The notes: generated from the letters alone by a model not told the origin. A stretch of 64,000 nt of DNA from Cognatundibacterium crateris (GCF_010078235.1 NZ_JAABOS010000004.1:456652-520651); one strand, 5' to 3'; numbered from the stretch's first letter, positions 16,884-26,479 are shown. A program made the numbers and translations.

Positions 16884-18755
16884 TTAGGATTGGGTCTCTG
16901 CCTTATGGCGGGTGATGGAGGCGGTGATTTCCTGATACGAGTAAAAAGCTTGTACCAGCTCCGACTGACACGGGGTTTCCTGTATCGCCTGGCTGGCATC
17001 TCCGGGGATGAACAAAGCCAGCTGACAGGCTTGCGGTAATTGCTGGTGTATCTGCGTGATCAGATCATGCATGGCAGGATTATTTTCATCCGAATTGGCG
17101 GTAACCAGACAGATTGCAGCCACCATGCTGGTTGATACATCCGGAGGCGGCTGACTGATGTCGGTCGTAAAGATGTGCCGTGCATCGATGTGTGCAGCAC
17201 GCAGTACCCTGACCAGAATTTCGGCTGCCAGTTCATCGGTTTGTTCGCGTACTCCAACCACGAGCACCACCGAACCAGCTGGTACGTCGACGGGACCCTG
17301 ATAACTGCCGAGGCTGAGCTCACGCTCATGTATCAGATGGCGTGCCAGGGTTTCACTGTCCAGCACTGAGCTGCGCCGACGCCGCCAGAACGGCGCTTTC
17401 GATTCCAGTGAGGTTAAGACAGAAGCGATTGCATTACTGACTTTATGTTTTTCTTCATCGGTAATCGCTTTAACAGAAAAATCAGTCTGTGCCAGTCTGA
17501 GTGCGGGTATCAGCACAGTATCGCAATAGGCCGCGACGGATTGATGTTGGATGAAGCGATGGGCAGCATCAATCAGCTCGTCGGAATCTCCGGCCAGTGC
17601 ACGTTGATAGAATTTTTCCGGTAAGGTCAGTGCAGACTCATCGCCGAGTAAGACACCCAAGAAATTGAGGCCTGGAATATAGCGGCCTGCTACCACAAAG
17701 CACAGTGTTAAAGGTGTAGACAAAACTAAGCCGACCGGCCCCCAGATGCAGCTCCAGAACACGGCTGCCACCACCACCGACAATGGCGACAGGCCAGTTG
17801 TGTGTCCATATAACTGAGGCTCAATCACGTGTCCAAATAATAATTCGATCACGATAAACACGACCAAGGTTGCAGTGGTTAATTCCCAGCCGGGTGAGAT
17901 AGCAAATGCCAGCAAAGTTGCCAGGCCTGCCGCTATCCATGCGCCTATGTAAGGAATAAAGCGCAACAGGCCAGTCAGTACACCCCACAACACCGCTTGC
18001 GGCAGACCAACGACTGCCAATGCCACCGTAATACTTAAGCCACAGGCACCATTCACGGCAAATTGAGAGATGAAAAAACGTGACAGGCGGCGTGCCGCAT
18101 CATCCACGGCGACCGTGGTGGCACGCAGATTATTACTGCCGATGAGGCTGATAAACCGGTCCCTGAGTGACTCGCGTTCCAGCAAAATAAAGACCAGCAT
18201 CACAAACACCAGGCCTATGGTTTCTACCGGGCCGGTAATGGAGTCCAGGATATTGGCGATCAGCTGGCCGGGTGTGGCAGGTGGCTGATGCACTTCCACC
18301 GCCACCGGTTTATTTCCTTGCTGCGTGAGGCCGTTATCGTTATTTGGCGTGGCCAGCTCGCGTGAAAATGGATCGGTCACAAAGTCGGTTTTGCCAGTGA
18401 CGCTGTGCAGTTTCTCCAGGGTGATGGCATTCAGCGTGCGTAATTTGTCGCGTATGGTCGATTCATACTGCGGCAGACTGGTACCGAGTTTGACTACCTG
18501 ACTACCCAGTACCAAACCGGCGAGACAGATCGATGCGGCAAACAGGAAAACCGTCATCAGTACCGATACGCTGGAAGGCAGGCCGATCAGGCGCAGCCGC
18601 CTCACCAGCGGTGCCAGCAGAAATGACAGTATCACAGACAGCGTCATCGGGATCAGCACTTCCTTGCCGAAGTCGAGGAAGAATAAGACGATCGCAGCAC
18701 TGACCAGTCTCAGGAAGCGGCTCAGTTCCAGTTTTTCATTCATCTGCAAATTCAA
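16884..18755 (-). CDS. AI-2E family transporter with long C-terminal cytoplasmic extension
   Basis: Residues 10 to about 370 form an AI-2E/PerM-type permease with the family's paired N-terminal helices, a central soluble loop and a C-terminal helix bundle (FIPYIGAWIAA, GHVIEPQLYGHTTGLSPL, GPVGLVLSTPLTLC). Family proteins are usually about 350 residues, while this one has 623. The extra 250 residues include a helical segment and, after about residue 500, an alternating strand-helix pattern (SVVLVVGVREQTDELAAEIL) resembling a Rossmann or flavodoxin-like fold. Substrates of the family vary (autoinducer-2, ions, organic solutes), so no transport role is assigned. It follows murI in the same direction by about 100 bases. 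Confidence 0.82.
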   Translation of the reverse strand: MNLQMNEKLELSRFLRLVSAAIVLFFLDFGKEVLIPMTLSVILSFLLAPLVRRLRLIGLPSSVSVLMTVFLFAASICLAGLVLGSQVVKLGTSLPQYESTIRDKLRTLNAITLEKLHSVTGKTDFVTDPFSRELATPNNDNGLTQQGNKPVAVEVHQPPATPGQLIANILDSITGPVETIGLVFVMLVFILLERESLRDRFISLIGSNNLRATTVAVDDAARRLSRFFISQFAVNGACGLSITVALAVVGLPQAVLWGVLTGLLRFIPYIGAWIAAGLATLLAFAISPGWELTTATLVVFIVIELLFGHVIEPQLYGHTTGLSPLSVVVAAVFWSCIWGPVGLVLSTPLTLCFVVAGRYIPGLNFLGVLLGDESALTLPEKFYQRALAGDSDELIDAAHRFIQHQSVAAYCDTVLIPALRLAQTDFSVKAITDEEKHKVSNAIASVLTSLESKAPFWRRRRSSVLDSETLARHLIHERELSLGSYQGPVDVPAGSVVLVVGVREQTDELAAEILVRVLRAAHIDARHIFTTDISQPPPDVSTSMVAAICLVTANSDENNPAMHDLITQIHQQLPQACQLALFIPGDASQAIQETPCQSELVQAFYSYQEITASITRHKAETQS

Positions 18756-18858
18756 TTTGATCTCACTTTAACTGTGTAAGAAGTGCATGCTGCGCTTAGG
18801 GGTGCCGCGATTGTAAACGCAGATGCTAATTATGCAAACCTGGATTTGTGCTGCTGAT

Positions 18859-19710
18859 TCAGCTTGCTAATTGCAGTGCTGATACCGGGCAGTTGTCGAG
18901 CTGCAAGAGCTTGTTCAGCATGCTGTGCAAGTGAGTTACGTCACCGGTGGTATAGGCAGCAATGCTGCCGCTTTGTGCCGGGTCTTCAGCTGTGCGCTGG
19001 CTTTGTAACTGTTCTTGGATTAGCAGACGTTGCAAGTGCTGGGCAACGGCGATACCAGTATCGATGATGGTGGCTGCGGCGAGGCCCGGACGCAGGCTGG
19101 CATAAACGTTTTCTATGCTTTCCCGTACAAACGGATAATGGGTGCAGCCCAATACCAGTGTATCTGCACCGGCTTCGGCAATGACTTGCAGATAGCCACG
19201 CAATAATTGCTGCAGTTCGTCAGCGTCCATGTCGGTTTGTTCGATCAGATTGACCAGACCTACACAGGCTTGAGCGACAAACCGGGTTTGGGTTTCCTGG
19301 CTCAATTGCTCACGCAGACGCTGGTATTTTTCACTTTGCAGAGTGCGCTGCGTAGCCAGCACCCCGACCACATGGTTGTTGCTGCATGCGGCTGCGGGCT
19401 TCAATCCCGGCTCCATACCGATGATGATGTGCTCAGGGTATGCAGTCCTTAAGTTGTGTATGGCAGCCGCAGTTGCGGTATTGCAGGCAACCACCAATGC
19501 TTTAACACCTTGCGAAAAAAAATAGTCCGCGATCAGCATGCAGCGTGCTGTGATTTCCTGCTCGCTTTTCTCTCCATAGGGTACATAGGCAGCGTCAGCG
19601 ATGTAGCGCAGATGTTCTGCCGGAAGCAAGGCGTGGATGTGGCGCAGTACCGAAAGACCACCGATGCCGGAATCAAAAATTCCTATCGGGCTGCCTGAAT
19701 CAAAAATCAT
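18859..19710 (-). CDS. murI: glutamate racemase
   Basis: A 283-residue Asp/Glu racemase supplying D-glutamate for peptidoglycan. Both catalytic cysteines are visible: C76 in VVACNTATAA and C189 in VLGCTHYPF. The substrate-binding IGIFDSGIGGLSVL and YVPYGEKS motifs are also present. The ATG at 19710 is chosen; a TTG six bases upstream could add two residues. It begins only about 25 bases beyond the fumarase terminator hairpin, so its promoter must lie within or before that hairpin, or it depends on read-through. Confidence 0.95.
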   Translation of the reverse strand: MIFDSGSPIGIFDSGIGGLSVLRHIHALLPAEHLRYIADAAYVPYGEKSEQEITARCMLIADYFFSQGVKALVVACNTATAAAIHNLRTAYPEHIIIGMEPGLKPAAACSNNHVVGVLATQRTLQSEKYQRLREQLSQETQTRFVAQACVGLVNLIEQTDMDADELQQLLRGYLQVIAEAGADTLVLGCTHYPFVRESIENVYASLRPGLAAATIIDTGIAVAQHLQRLLIQEQLQSQRTAEDPAQSGSIAAYTTGDVTHLHSMLNKLLQLDNCPVSALQLAS

Positions 19711-19725
19711 ATGCAATGAATCCGG

Positions 19726-19762
19726 AATAAAAAATGCTCCAGTCTGTGATGCAGACTGGAGC
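19726..19762 (-). terminator. rho-independent terminator of the fumarase gene
   Basis: GCTCCAGTCTG (19736-19746) and CAGACTGGAGC (19752-19762) form an 11-bp stem with loop TGATG. On the minus strand it is followed by ATTTTTTATT. Confidence 0.9.
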
Positions 19763-19845
19763 CAAAATGCAAAGTTGGCGCAGCAGTCAGCCAGTTCTTA
19801 CATCGCTGCAGAATTGGCTGTTGTGCGCGCTGCACAAAGATTCGC

Positions 19846-21363
19846 TTACTGAACCGGGATAATACCGATTTTTGCCTGCCATTCTTTCGGGCCGGTGTTG
19901 TGTACCGAGGTACCTTGTGAATCAACGGCAACCGTGACTGGCATATCCACCACGTCAAATTCATAAATGGCTTCCATACCGAGGTCAGCAAAACCAACGA
20001 CAGTTGCGGATTTGATGGCTTTGGATACCAGATAAGCAGCGCCGCCAACGGCCATCAGATATGCAGACTGATGCTTCTTGATGGATTCGATTGCAACCGG
20101 ACCACGTTCCGCCTTACCGATCATGGAGATCAGGCCGGTTTTTTCCAGCATCATGTCGGTAAATTTATCCATGCGGGTTGCGGTGGTCGGGCCAGCCGGA
20201 CCGACAGCTTCATCACGCACAGGATCAACCGGGCCGACATAGTAAATTACGCGGTTGGTGAAATCGACGGGTAAGGATTCGCCTTTCGCCAGCATGTCCT
20301 GAATACGCTTGTGTGCTGCATCGCGGCCAGTCAGCATTTTACCGTTCAACAGTAAGGTCTGACCTGGTTTCCAGGACGCGACTTCTTCTTTAGTCAGGGT
20401 GTTGAGATCGATGCGTTTGGATTTTTCGGTATCCGGTGTCCAATGGACTTCTGGCCAGTCAGACAGTTTTGGAGGTTCGATGTAGCTAGGACCAGAACCA
20501 TCGAGCACAAAGTGTGCATGGCGGGTTGCTGCACAGTTAGGGATCATCGCAACCGGTTTGGATGCTGCATGGGTCGGGTACATATTGATCTTGACGTCCA
20601 GTACGGTAGTCAGACCGCCCAGACCCTGAGCGCCGATGCCGAGCGCATTGATCTTGTCGCACAGCTCGATACGCAATTCTTCCAGTTTGTTTTGCGGGCC
20701 ACGCTGTCTGAGTTCGTACATGTCGATGTCATCCATCAGGGATTCTTTCGCCATCAGCATCGCTTTTTCTGCAGTACCGCCTATACCTATACCCAGCATG
20801 CCAGGCGGACACCAGCCTGCACCCATGGTAGGCACGGTTTTCATCACCCAGTCCACCAGGGAGTCGGAAGGATTCAGCATCACGAACTTGGTTTTGTTTT
20901 CCGAGCCACCACCTTTAGCTGCGACTTTTACGTCTACCGTATTGCCCGGTACCAGTTCCATGTGTACTACCGCTGGCGTGTTGTCCTTGGTGTTTTTGCG
21001 TTCAAACTGAGGGTCGGCCACGATGGAGGCGCGCAGCTTGTTTTCTGCCAGGTTATAACCCTGACGTACGCCTTCGTTGACGGCGTCAATAATCGAGCCT
21101 GAGAAACCTTCAAAACGCACGCCCATACCAATTTTCAGGAATACGTTGACGATGCCGGTATCCTGGCAGATCGGGCGCTTGCCTTCGGCGCACATGCGGG
21201 AGTTAGTCAGGATCTGGGCAATCGCATCTTTCGCGGCCGGGCTTTGTTCTGCTTCATAGGCACGCGCCAGATGGGCGATGTAATCGGCCGGGTGGTAGTA
21301 GCTGATGTATTGCAGCGCGGCTGCGACGGATTCAATCAGATCGTCTTGTTTGATGACTGTCAT
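19846..21363 (-). CDS. class I (4Fe-4S) fumarate hydratase
   Basis: A 505-residue iron-sulphur fumarase with the alpha and beta parts fused in one chain, as in FumA/FumB. The N-terminal half contains the cluster-binding region (CAEGKRPICQDTGIVNVF) and GIGGTAEKAM. The C-terminal tartrate dehydratase beta-like half holds GRDAAHKRI, YYVGPVDP and GPAGPTTATRMD. It hydrates fumarate to malate in the TCA cycle. It is oxygen sensitive by family. It follows a UPF0114 gene and is ended by a strong terminator. Confidence 0.95.
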   Translation of the reverse strand: MTVIKQDDLIESVAAALQYISYYHPADYIAHLARAYEAEQSPAAKDAIAQILTNSRMCAEGKRPICQDTGIVNVFLKIGMGVRFEGFSGSIIDAVNEGVRQGYNLAENKLRASIVADPQFERKNTKDNTPAVVHMELVPGNTVDVKVAAKGGGSENKTKFVMLNPSDSLVDWVMKTVPTMGAGWCPPGMLGIGIGGTAEKAMLMAKESLMDDIDMYELRQRGPQNKLEELRIELCDKINALGIGAQGLGGLTTVLDVKINMYPTHAASKPVAMIPNCAATRHAHFVLDGSGPSYIEPPKLSDWPEVHWTPDTEKSKRIDLNTLTKEEVASWKPGQTLLLNGKMLTGRDAAHKRIQDMLAKGESLPVDFTNRVIYYVGPVDPVRDEAVGPAGPTTATRMDKFTDMMLEKTGLISMIGKAERGPVAIESIKKHQSAYLMAVGGAAYLVSKAIKSATVVGFADLGMEAIYEFDVVDMPVTVAVDSQGTSVHNTGPKEWQAKIGIIPVQ

Positions 21364-21480
21364 GGGATGGCTCTTGGCTGAGTAAAAAAATGGTTAGGGT
21401 AAACCCTGGTCCTGAATCCAGGCTTACAGCGCGGCTGGGTCTGGCATTCAGGATATGCAGGGATGAAGTATCAGTTTGCT

Positions 21481-22083
21481 TTATTGATGCTCGTTCGCTG
21501 CCAGCTGGGTGCGCGTCACGATCTGATCGCAATGTGCAATTGCCAGCGCGGACAGCAGGAAGGCCAGGTGGATGCCGGTTTGGGCCAGTAACACGGTGTC
21601 AGTGTAATTGGCCGCGTTGATAAAGGTTTTCAGCAGGTGTATCGATGAAATGCCGATAATTGCCATCGCCAGTTTAACCTTCAACACCGAGGCATTGACG
21701 TGGGACAGCCACTCTGGCTGATCCGGATGTCCATCTAAGCCAAGGCGGGACACAAAGGTCTCGTAGCCACCGATAATGACCATAATCAGCAGGTTGGAAA
21801 TCATCACGACGTCTATCAGGCCTAATACCACCAGCATAATTGTTGTTTCATTGAGCTTGGTAGGACGGTTGCCACCGGCAGACACGGCGTCCAGTATGTG
21901 CTGCAAGGCGCTCTGGTTGCCCATCGCAGCACCGATCAGATCAATCAGCTCTACCCAGAAATGAAATACATATACGCACTGGGCGAGTATCAAGCCCAGG
22001 TACAGGGGGAGCTGTAGCCAGCGGCTGAAAAATATGAGGTTTGCCAGGGGTGATAACTTGGTGAACTGTTTTGGATTTGACAT
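21481..22083 (-). CDS. UPF0114 (YqhA-type) membrane protein
   Basis: A 200-residue inner-membrane protein matching UPF0114: the conserved opening RWLQLPLYLGLI, a second helix with LVVLGLIDVVMISNLLIMVIIGGYE, and a C-terminal pair of helices around KLAMAIIGISSIHLLKTFI. Three to four membrane spans are evident. The function of the family is unknown. It is about 117 bases upstream of, and in line with, the fumarase gene, and divergent from acs. Confidence 0.85.
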   Translation of the reverse strand: MSNPKQFTKLSPLANLIFFSRWLQLPLYLGLILAQCVYVFHFWVELIDLIGAAMGNQSALQHILDAVSAGGNRPTKLNETTIMLVVLGLIDVVMISNLLIMVIIGGYETFVSRLGLDGHPDQPEWLSHVNASVLKVKLAMAIIGISSIHLLKTFINAANYTDTVLLAQTGIHLAFLLSALAIAHCDQIVTRTQLAANEHQ

Positions 22084-22402
22084 AGATCAATTCTGAAGTA
22101 AGAGAGGTGGTGGAGCATAAAAACGCTATTTTACATCTGGCTAAGTCAGTCGTGTCATCGTGCGCAATACCAGTGGTTTTTTATTGGATGTGGGATGGTA
22201 TTATTTTGGTATGGTAATTGTCCGGTGATGCGTAAGGCTTCAGTAAGTCTCTGCGTTTAAGGTTGGCACATCATCAGGCGAAGCGGAACCGGTGCCAGAC
22301 AGGCAGTTGTTAGTATTGCCTGGTCAGAGCCAAGCTGTTCCCGGGCAAAGACCTGCGAATTTTCAGATGCATCAGATGCGATTAATCCAGTTGGAGACAA
22401 AA
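22084..22402. promoter_or_regulatory. divergent spacer between the UPF0114 gene and acs
   Basis: These 319 bases must contain the promoters of the UPF0114-fumarase genes (leftward) and acs (rightward). A GGAG at 22393-22396 is the acs ribosome-binding site. An in-frame extension of acs upstream to 22292 is open but lacks family similarity. I saw no other element. Confidence 0.4.
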
Positions 22403-24394
22403 ATGACAAACAGCGCAGCAGAAAACGAAACCAAAGCCGAATCCCGTATTTTTCCACCACCAGCTGAATTCGCCGCAAAAGCTGCGATTTCTGGTATGGA
22501 CGCTTACCACGCTTTATGCCGTGAAGCCGAACAAGACTATGAGGGCTTCTGGGGCAGGCTGGCACGTGAAAATCTGCACTGGCAACGGCCTTTCGAAACC
22601 ACGCTGGACGAGTCGAATGCACCTTTGTACCAGTGGTTCCCGGATGGTTTGATGAATGTGTCTTACAACTGTCTGGATGTGAATCTGGACAATGGCAATG
22701 CAGAGAAAGTCGCATTGATATTCGAAGCCGATGGTGGCGAAGTCACCAAAGTCACTTACCGTGAACTGCATCAAAAGGTCTGTCAGTTCGCCAATGGTTT
22801 GAAGTCGCTGGGTATCAGCAAGGGTGACCGGGTGGTGATCTACATGCCTATGTCAGTCGAAGGTGTGGTCGCAATGCAGGCTTGTGCACGTATCGGTGCA
22901 ACTCATTCCGTCGTATTCGGTGGCTTTTCTGCGAAATCTCTGCAAGAACGCATCGTAGACGTAGGTGCGGTGGCGGTGATTACCGCCGATGAGCAGGTCA
23001 GGGGTGGCAAGCATTTACCGCTGAAGGCGATCGTCGATGAGGCGCTGGCGCTGGGTGAGTGCGAAAAGGTCAGGAATGTGGTGATTTACCGTCGTACCGG
23101 TGGCGCTATTCAGTTACAGGCAGGGCGGGACCTGTGGATGCATGAGCTGGTGGCGACCCAGGATGTAGTCTGCGAGCCGGAATGGGTCAGCGCCGAACAT
23201 CCGCTGTTCATCCTGTATACCTCGGGCTCAACCGGCAAGCCAAAAGGCGTGCAGCATTCGTCTGGTGGCTACCTGCTGTGGGCAAAGCTGACCATGAAAT
23301 GGACTTTCGATATCAAGCCGGACGATGTGTTCTGGTGTACGGCTGATATCGGCTGGGTGACCGGGCACACTTATATCACTTATGGCCCGCTGGCGATGGG
23401 TGCGACCGAAATCGTGTTTGAAGGCATACCGACTTTCCCGAATGCCGGACGCTTCTGGTCCATGATAGAGAAACACAAGGCCAGTATTTTCTATACCGCG
23501 CCGACGGCGATACGATCACTGATTAAAGCGGCCGACGCTGATGCCGCTGTGCATCCGGACCGCTATGACTTGTCCAGCCTGCGTTTGCTGGGTTCGGTCG
23601 GCGAGCCTATCAACCCCGAAGCCTGGATGTGGTATTACAAAAATATAGGACGCAATGTTTGTCCTATCGTCGATACCTTCTGGCAAACCGAAACCGGAGG
23701 TCACATGATGACACCGTTGCCGGGCGCGACGCCGCTGGTCCCCGGTTCCTGCACGCTGCCTTTACCCGGCATTATGGCCGCCATCGTGGATGAAACCGGC
23801 AATGAATTGCCAAACGGGCAGGGCGGTATTCTGGTGGTTAAACGTCCATGGCCTTCCATGATACGTACCATCTGGGGTGATCCTGAGCGCTTTAAGAAAA
23901 GCTATTTCCCGGAAGAGTTTGGTGGCAAGGTCTATCTGGCAGGTGATGGCGCGATCCGTAACAAAGATACCGGTTACTTCACCATTACCGGCCGTATTGA
24001 TGACGTGCTGAACGTGTCTGGTCACCGTATGGGCACGATGGAGATTGAGTCAGCACTGGTTGCGAATCCGCTGGTAGCCGAAGCTGCTGTAGTTGGTAAG
24101 CCGGACGATACGACGGGTGAAGCGATCTGTGCATTTGTGGTATTGAAACGCGCTCGTCCTACCGGTGATGAAGCCAAGCAGATAGCAACAGAATTGCGCA
24201 ACTGGGTTGCCAAGGAAATCGGGCCGATTGCGAAGCCAAAAGAAATCCGCTTTGGTGACAATCTGCCTAAGACACGTTCCGGAAAAATCATGCGCCGCCT
24301 GTTGCGTGTACTCGCTAAAGGCGAGGCAATCACGCAAGACGTTTCTACACTGGAAAATCCGGCAATTCTGGACCAGCTCAAACAGGCGCAGTAA
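22403..24394 (+). CDS. acs: acetyl-CoA synthetase (AMP-forming)
   Basis: A 663-residue acyl-adenylate-forming enzyme that activates acetate to acetyl-CoA. The ATP P-loop ([19 protein letters not shown]), WWQTE-like motif ([10 protein letters not shown]), YLAGDGA and the C-terminal catalytic lysine K628 in [11 protein letters not shown], the residue regulated by acetylation in this family, are all present. The length is normal. The start at 22403 is chosen because GGAG lies six bases before it. An extra 37 codons upstream look non-coding. A good terminator follows at 24468-24494. Confidence 0.95.
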   Translation: MTNSAAENETKAESRIFPPPAEFAAKAAISGMDAYHALCREAEQDYEGFWGRLARENLHWQRPFETTLDESNAPLYQWFPDGLMNVSYNCLDVNLDNGNAEKVALIFEADGGEVTKVTYRELHQKVCQFANGLKSLGISKGDRVVIYMPMSVEGVVAMQACARIGATHSVVFGGFSAKSLQERIVDVGAVAVITADEQVRGGKHLPLKAIVDEALALGECEKVRNVVIYRRTGGAIQLQAGRDLWMHELVATQDVVCEPEWVSAEHPLFILYTSGSTGKPKGVQHSSGGYLLWAKLTMKWTFDIKPDDVFWCTADIGWVTGHTYITYGPLAMGATEIVFEGIPTFPNAGRFWSMIEKHKASIFYTAPTAIRSLIKAADADAAVHPDRYDLSSLRLLGSVGEPINPEAWMWYYKNIGRNVCPIVDTFWQTETGGHMMTPLPGATPLVPGSCTLPLPGIMAAIVDETGNELPNGQGGILVVKRPWPSMIRTIWGDPERFKKSYFPEEFGGKVYLAGDGAIRNKDTGYFTITGRIDDVLNVSGHRMGTMEIESALVANPLVAEAAVVGKPDDTTGEAICAFVVLKRARPTGDEAKQIATELRNWVAKEIGPIAKPKEIRFGDNLPKTRSGKIMRRLLRVLAKGEAITQDVSTLENPAILDQLKQAQ

Positions 24395-24405
24395 GCTGAT
24401 TTGTA

Positions 24406-24428
24406 CACGGCACCTCTACGGTGCCGTG
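24406..24428 (+). terminator. hairpin just after acs
   Basis: CACGGCACC and GGTGCCGTG form a 9-bp stem with loop TCTAC. The following bases contain few T residues, so it may only stabilise the 3' end; the stronger hairpin is further down. Confidence 0.45.
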
Positions 24429-24467
24429 CTTCTGATTCAGGTTCGATTCAGGTTTGATTAAGGTATT

Positions 24468-24494
24468 CAGGCTCGCAATGAGCCTGTTTTTTTT
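24468..24494 (+). terminator. rho-independent terminator of acs
   Basis: CAGGCTC (24468-24474) and GAGCCTG (24480-24486) form a 7-bp stem with loop GCAAT, followed by eight T residues. Confidence 0.85.
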
Positions 24495-24512
24495 GCCTGC
24501 ATTCAGCCAAAA

Positions 24513-25376
24513 TCAGCGATTATTCCTTGCCATCATCATGATGCGCTCGAACAGGTGTACATCCTGTTCATTTTTCAGCAAAGCACCGTGTAGTGGCGGG
24601 ACGGAAGCCTTGTTGTCCTTGCTGCGCAAGGCTTCGGCCGGGATATCCTCAGCCAGTAAGAGCTTGAGCCAGTCGATCAGCTCAGAGGTGGAAGGCTTCT
24701 TCTTCAGGCCGGCAATCTCGCGGACTTCATAGAAAGTTTGCAGTGCCTGACTCAGCAAATCCCCTTTCAGATTTGGGAAGTGCACATCGACGATTTGCTG
24801 CATGGTTTCTTTGTCAGGGAATTTGATGTAGTGGAAGAAGCAGCGGCGCAGGAAGGCATCCGGCAATTCTTTTTCGTTATTGGATGTGATGATCACCAGC
24901 GGACGATGTCGTGCTCTGACCATTTCACGTGTCTCATACACATAAAACTCCATGCGATCCAGTTCGCGCAGTAAGTCATTGGGAAATTCAATGTCTGCTT
25001 TGTCGATTTCATCAATCAGCAACACCACTGGCTGTTCGGCGGTAAATGCCTGCCACAACACGCCTTTGACGATGTAGTTATGGATATCTTTGACACGTTC
25101 ATCACCGAGTTGTGAGTCGCGCAGGCGTGAAACTGCATCATATTCATACAAGCCTTGCTGCGCCTTGGTGGTAGATTTGATATGCCATTGCATCAGAGGC
25201 ATACCTAATGCAGCTGCGACTTCCTCCGCCAGCATGGTTTTGCCTGTACCAGGCTCGCCCTTGATCAGCAGCGGGCGTTGCAGGCGTAAAGCGGCATTCA
25301 CGGCCAGTTTCAAATCATCGGTGGCGACATAATTTTCGGCACCATCGAAGCGTAAGCTAGTTGTATCTTGCGTCAT
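24513..25376 (-). CDS. MoxR-family AAA+ ATPase
   Basis: A 287-residue AAA+ ATPase. Walker A is GEPGTGKT (about residues 38-45), Walker B VVLLIDEIDKAD, sensor 1 ITSNNEKELPDAFLRRC, and the C-terminal lid lies after residue 190. MoxR proteins act as chaperones that insert cofactors or mature partner complexes, usually with a von Willebrand A domain protein. Here no VWA gene follows: only 118 bases separate its stop from that of the convergent acs. The ATG at 25376 gives the family N-terminus (RFDGAENYVATDDL); upstream in-frame codons do not resemble the family. It is divergent from two cytochrome c genes. Confidence 0.88.
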   Translation of the reverse strand: MTQDTTSLRFDGAENYVATDDLKLAVNAALRLQRPLLIKGEPGTGKTMLAEEVAAALGMPLMQWHIKSTTKAQQGLYEYDAVSRLRDSQLGDERVKDIHNYIVKGVLWQAFTAEQPVVLLIDEIDKADIEFPNDLLRELDRMEFYVYETREMVRARHRPLVIITSNNEKELPDAFLRRCFFHYIKFPDKETMQQIVDVHFPNLKGDLLSQALQTFYEVREIAGLKKKPSTSELIDWLKLLLAEDIPAEALRSKDNKASVPPLHGALLKNEQDVHLFERIMMMARNNR

Positions 25377-25744
25377 AGTCAGTGTTGGTAAGGTTGAGCC
25401 CGGAGTCTGAGTATAAGCGAGATTCCGGCAATCTGTGAACGCCTGTTCTATTTTTGGCTGTTCAAAAGAGTTATTCCTATCCAAGGAGAGACGCAAGATG
25501 TTTCTTGTGCAGTTGCAACATAAAAAGTGTGGGAAATAGACCGCATTTCGCATGTTTTTCATCTGGAGTTTGATGTGCATCATATAGAATGATGTGCAAC
25601 ATCAACATGTAGTAAGACTGATGCAAATCCGTTGCTGTGGTCTGAGACAGCCCGTCGTGTCTTCAAGATTTGTTCGCATACACTGAGTTTTGCAGAGCTT
25701 ATGGGTCATTTTCTTTGTTCCAACCGTACTAATCTATTGTTCCT
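25377..25744. promoter_or_regulatory. divergent spacer with paired dyads upstream of the cytochrome c genes
   Basis: These 368 bases separate moxR-like and cytochrome genes. Besides the two dyads annotated separately I see no gene or RNA in it. Confidence 0.5.
25571..25604. promoter_or_regulatory. two neighbouring TGATG dyads, candidate operator
   Basis: TGATGTGCATCA (25571-25582) has arms TGATG/CATCA. TGATGTGCAACATCA (25590-25604) has perfect arms TGATGT/ACATCA around GCA. Their centres are about 20 bases apart, two helical turns. The pair lies about 150 bases before the first cytochrome c start. The cognate regulator is unknown. Confidence 0.45.
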
Positions 25745-26068
25745 ATGAAAAAACTGTTCGCACTCCTCGCTGTTGCGAGTCTCGCCCAAGCTGCGGCAGC
25801 AGCGGAAGTAGTTGGAAATGCTAAAGACGCTGCCGACAAAAAGATTGCCATGTGCATAGGTTGCCATGCGATACCCGGTTATAAAGCCAGTTATCCGGAA
25901 GTGTTTCAGGTACCTAAAATCGGTGGTCAGTCTGCCAAATACCTGGAAGCAGCGCTGAAAGCCTATCAGAAAGGTGAGCGCAAAAATCCCTCTATGCGTG
26001 GTATCGCGGGTAGCCTGACTGATCAGGATATCGCCGATCTGGCCGCTTATTATTCACAACAAAAATAA
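25745..26068 (+). CDS. class I cytochrome c, periplasmic
   Basis: A 107-residue monoheme cytochrome with a signal peptide (LFALLAVASLAQAAAA). The heme motif is CIGCH about 40 residues in, preceded by KKIAM, and the C-terminal helix has the usual ADLAAYYSQQ. The likely axial methionine lies in NPSMRGIAG. It resembles cytochrome c553-like proteins that pass electrons to terminal oxidases. It is followed after 14 bases by a second, similar cytochrome, so the two probably form an operon. Confidence 0.88.
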   Translation: MKKLFALLAVASLAQAAAAAEVVGNAKDAADKKIAMCIGCHAIPGYKASYPEVFQVPKIGGQSAKYLEAALKAYQKGERKNPSMRGIAGSLTDQDIADLAAYYSQQK

Positions 26069-26082
26069 GAACAGGAGTCAGC

Positions 26083-26427
26083 ATGAAAGTAATCAACGGT
26101 GTTGTTCTGTCCCTGGCGATGTTGAGCGCGACTGCGCAGGCTGCGGGGAATGTCGAAGCAGGTAAAGCAGCGACAGAAAAATTTAACTGTGCCTCATGTC
26201 ATGGGAAAGACTTTAATTCTCCGATTGATCCGGCCTATCCTAAAATCGCTGGCCAACACAAAGATTATCTGGAACATGCCTTGAAAGCCTACCAGCGCGG
26301 CGATGGTCCGAACGGACGCACGAATGCAATCATGGGTGGACAGGCCAAGGCCTTGAGTGCAGCGGATATTGCCAATATTTCCGCCTATTTATCCAGCCTG
26401 CCGGGTACATTGGTACTGAAGAAATAA
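26083..26427 (+). CDS. class I cytochrome c, periplasmic (second of pair)
   Basis: A 114-residue monoheme cytochrome with a signal peptide ending at AQA-AG, heme motif CASCH, a YPKIAGQHKDYLEHALKAYQ segment like that of its neighbour, and a possible axial methionine in NAIMGGQAK. The shared layout suggests duplication. Together with the first cytochrome it could form a diheme-like electron relay. AGGAG precedes its ATG. Confidence 0.88.
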   Translation: MKVINGVVLSLAMLSATAQAAGNVEAGKAATEKFNCASCHGKDFNSPIDPAYPKIAGQHKDYLEHALKAYQRGDGPNGRTNAIMGGQAKALSAADIANISAYLSSLPGTLVLKK

Positions 26428-26439
26428 GCGGCGAAGAAT

Positions 26440-26479
26440 AAAAATGCCACGGTGTGACATCGCACCGTGGCATTTTTTT
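26440..26479. terminator. bidirectional terminator after the cytochrome pair
   Basis: TGCCACGGTG (26445-26454) and CACCGTGGCA (26463-26472) form a perfect 10-bp stem flanked by A and T runs. It serves both the cytochromes and the converging DUF1841 gene. Confidence 0.92.

Noticed and set aside
22257..22715. 152-codon minus-strand frame over the start of acs
   Set aside because: Antisense to the well-supported acs coding sequence, with no recognisable motif.
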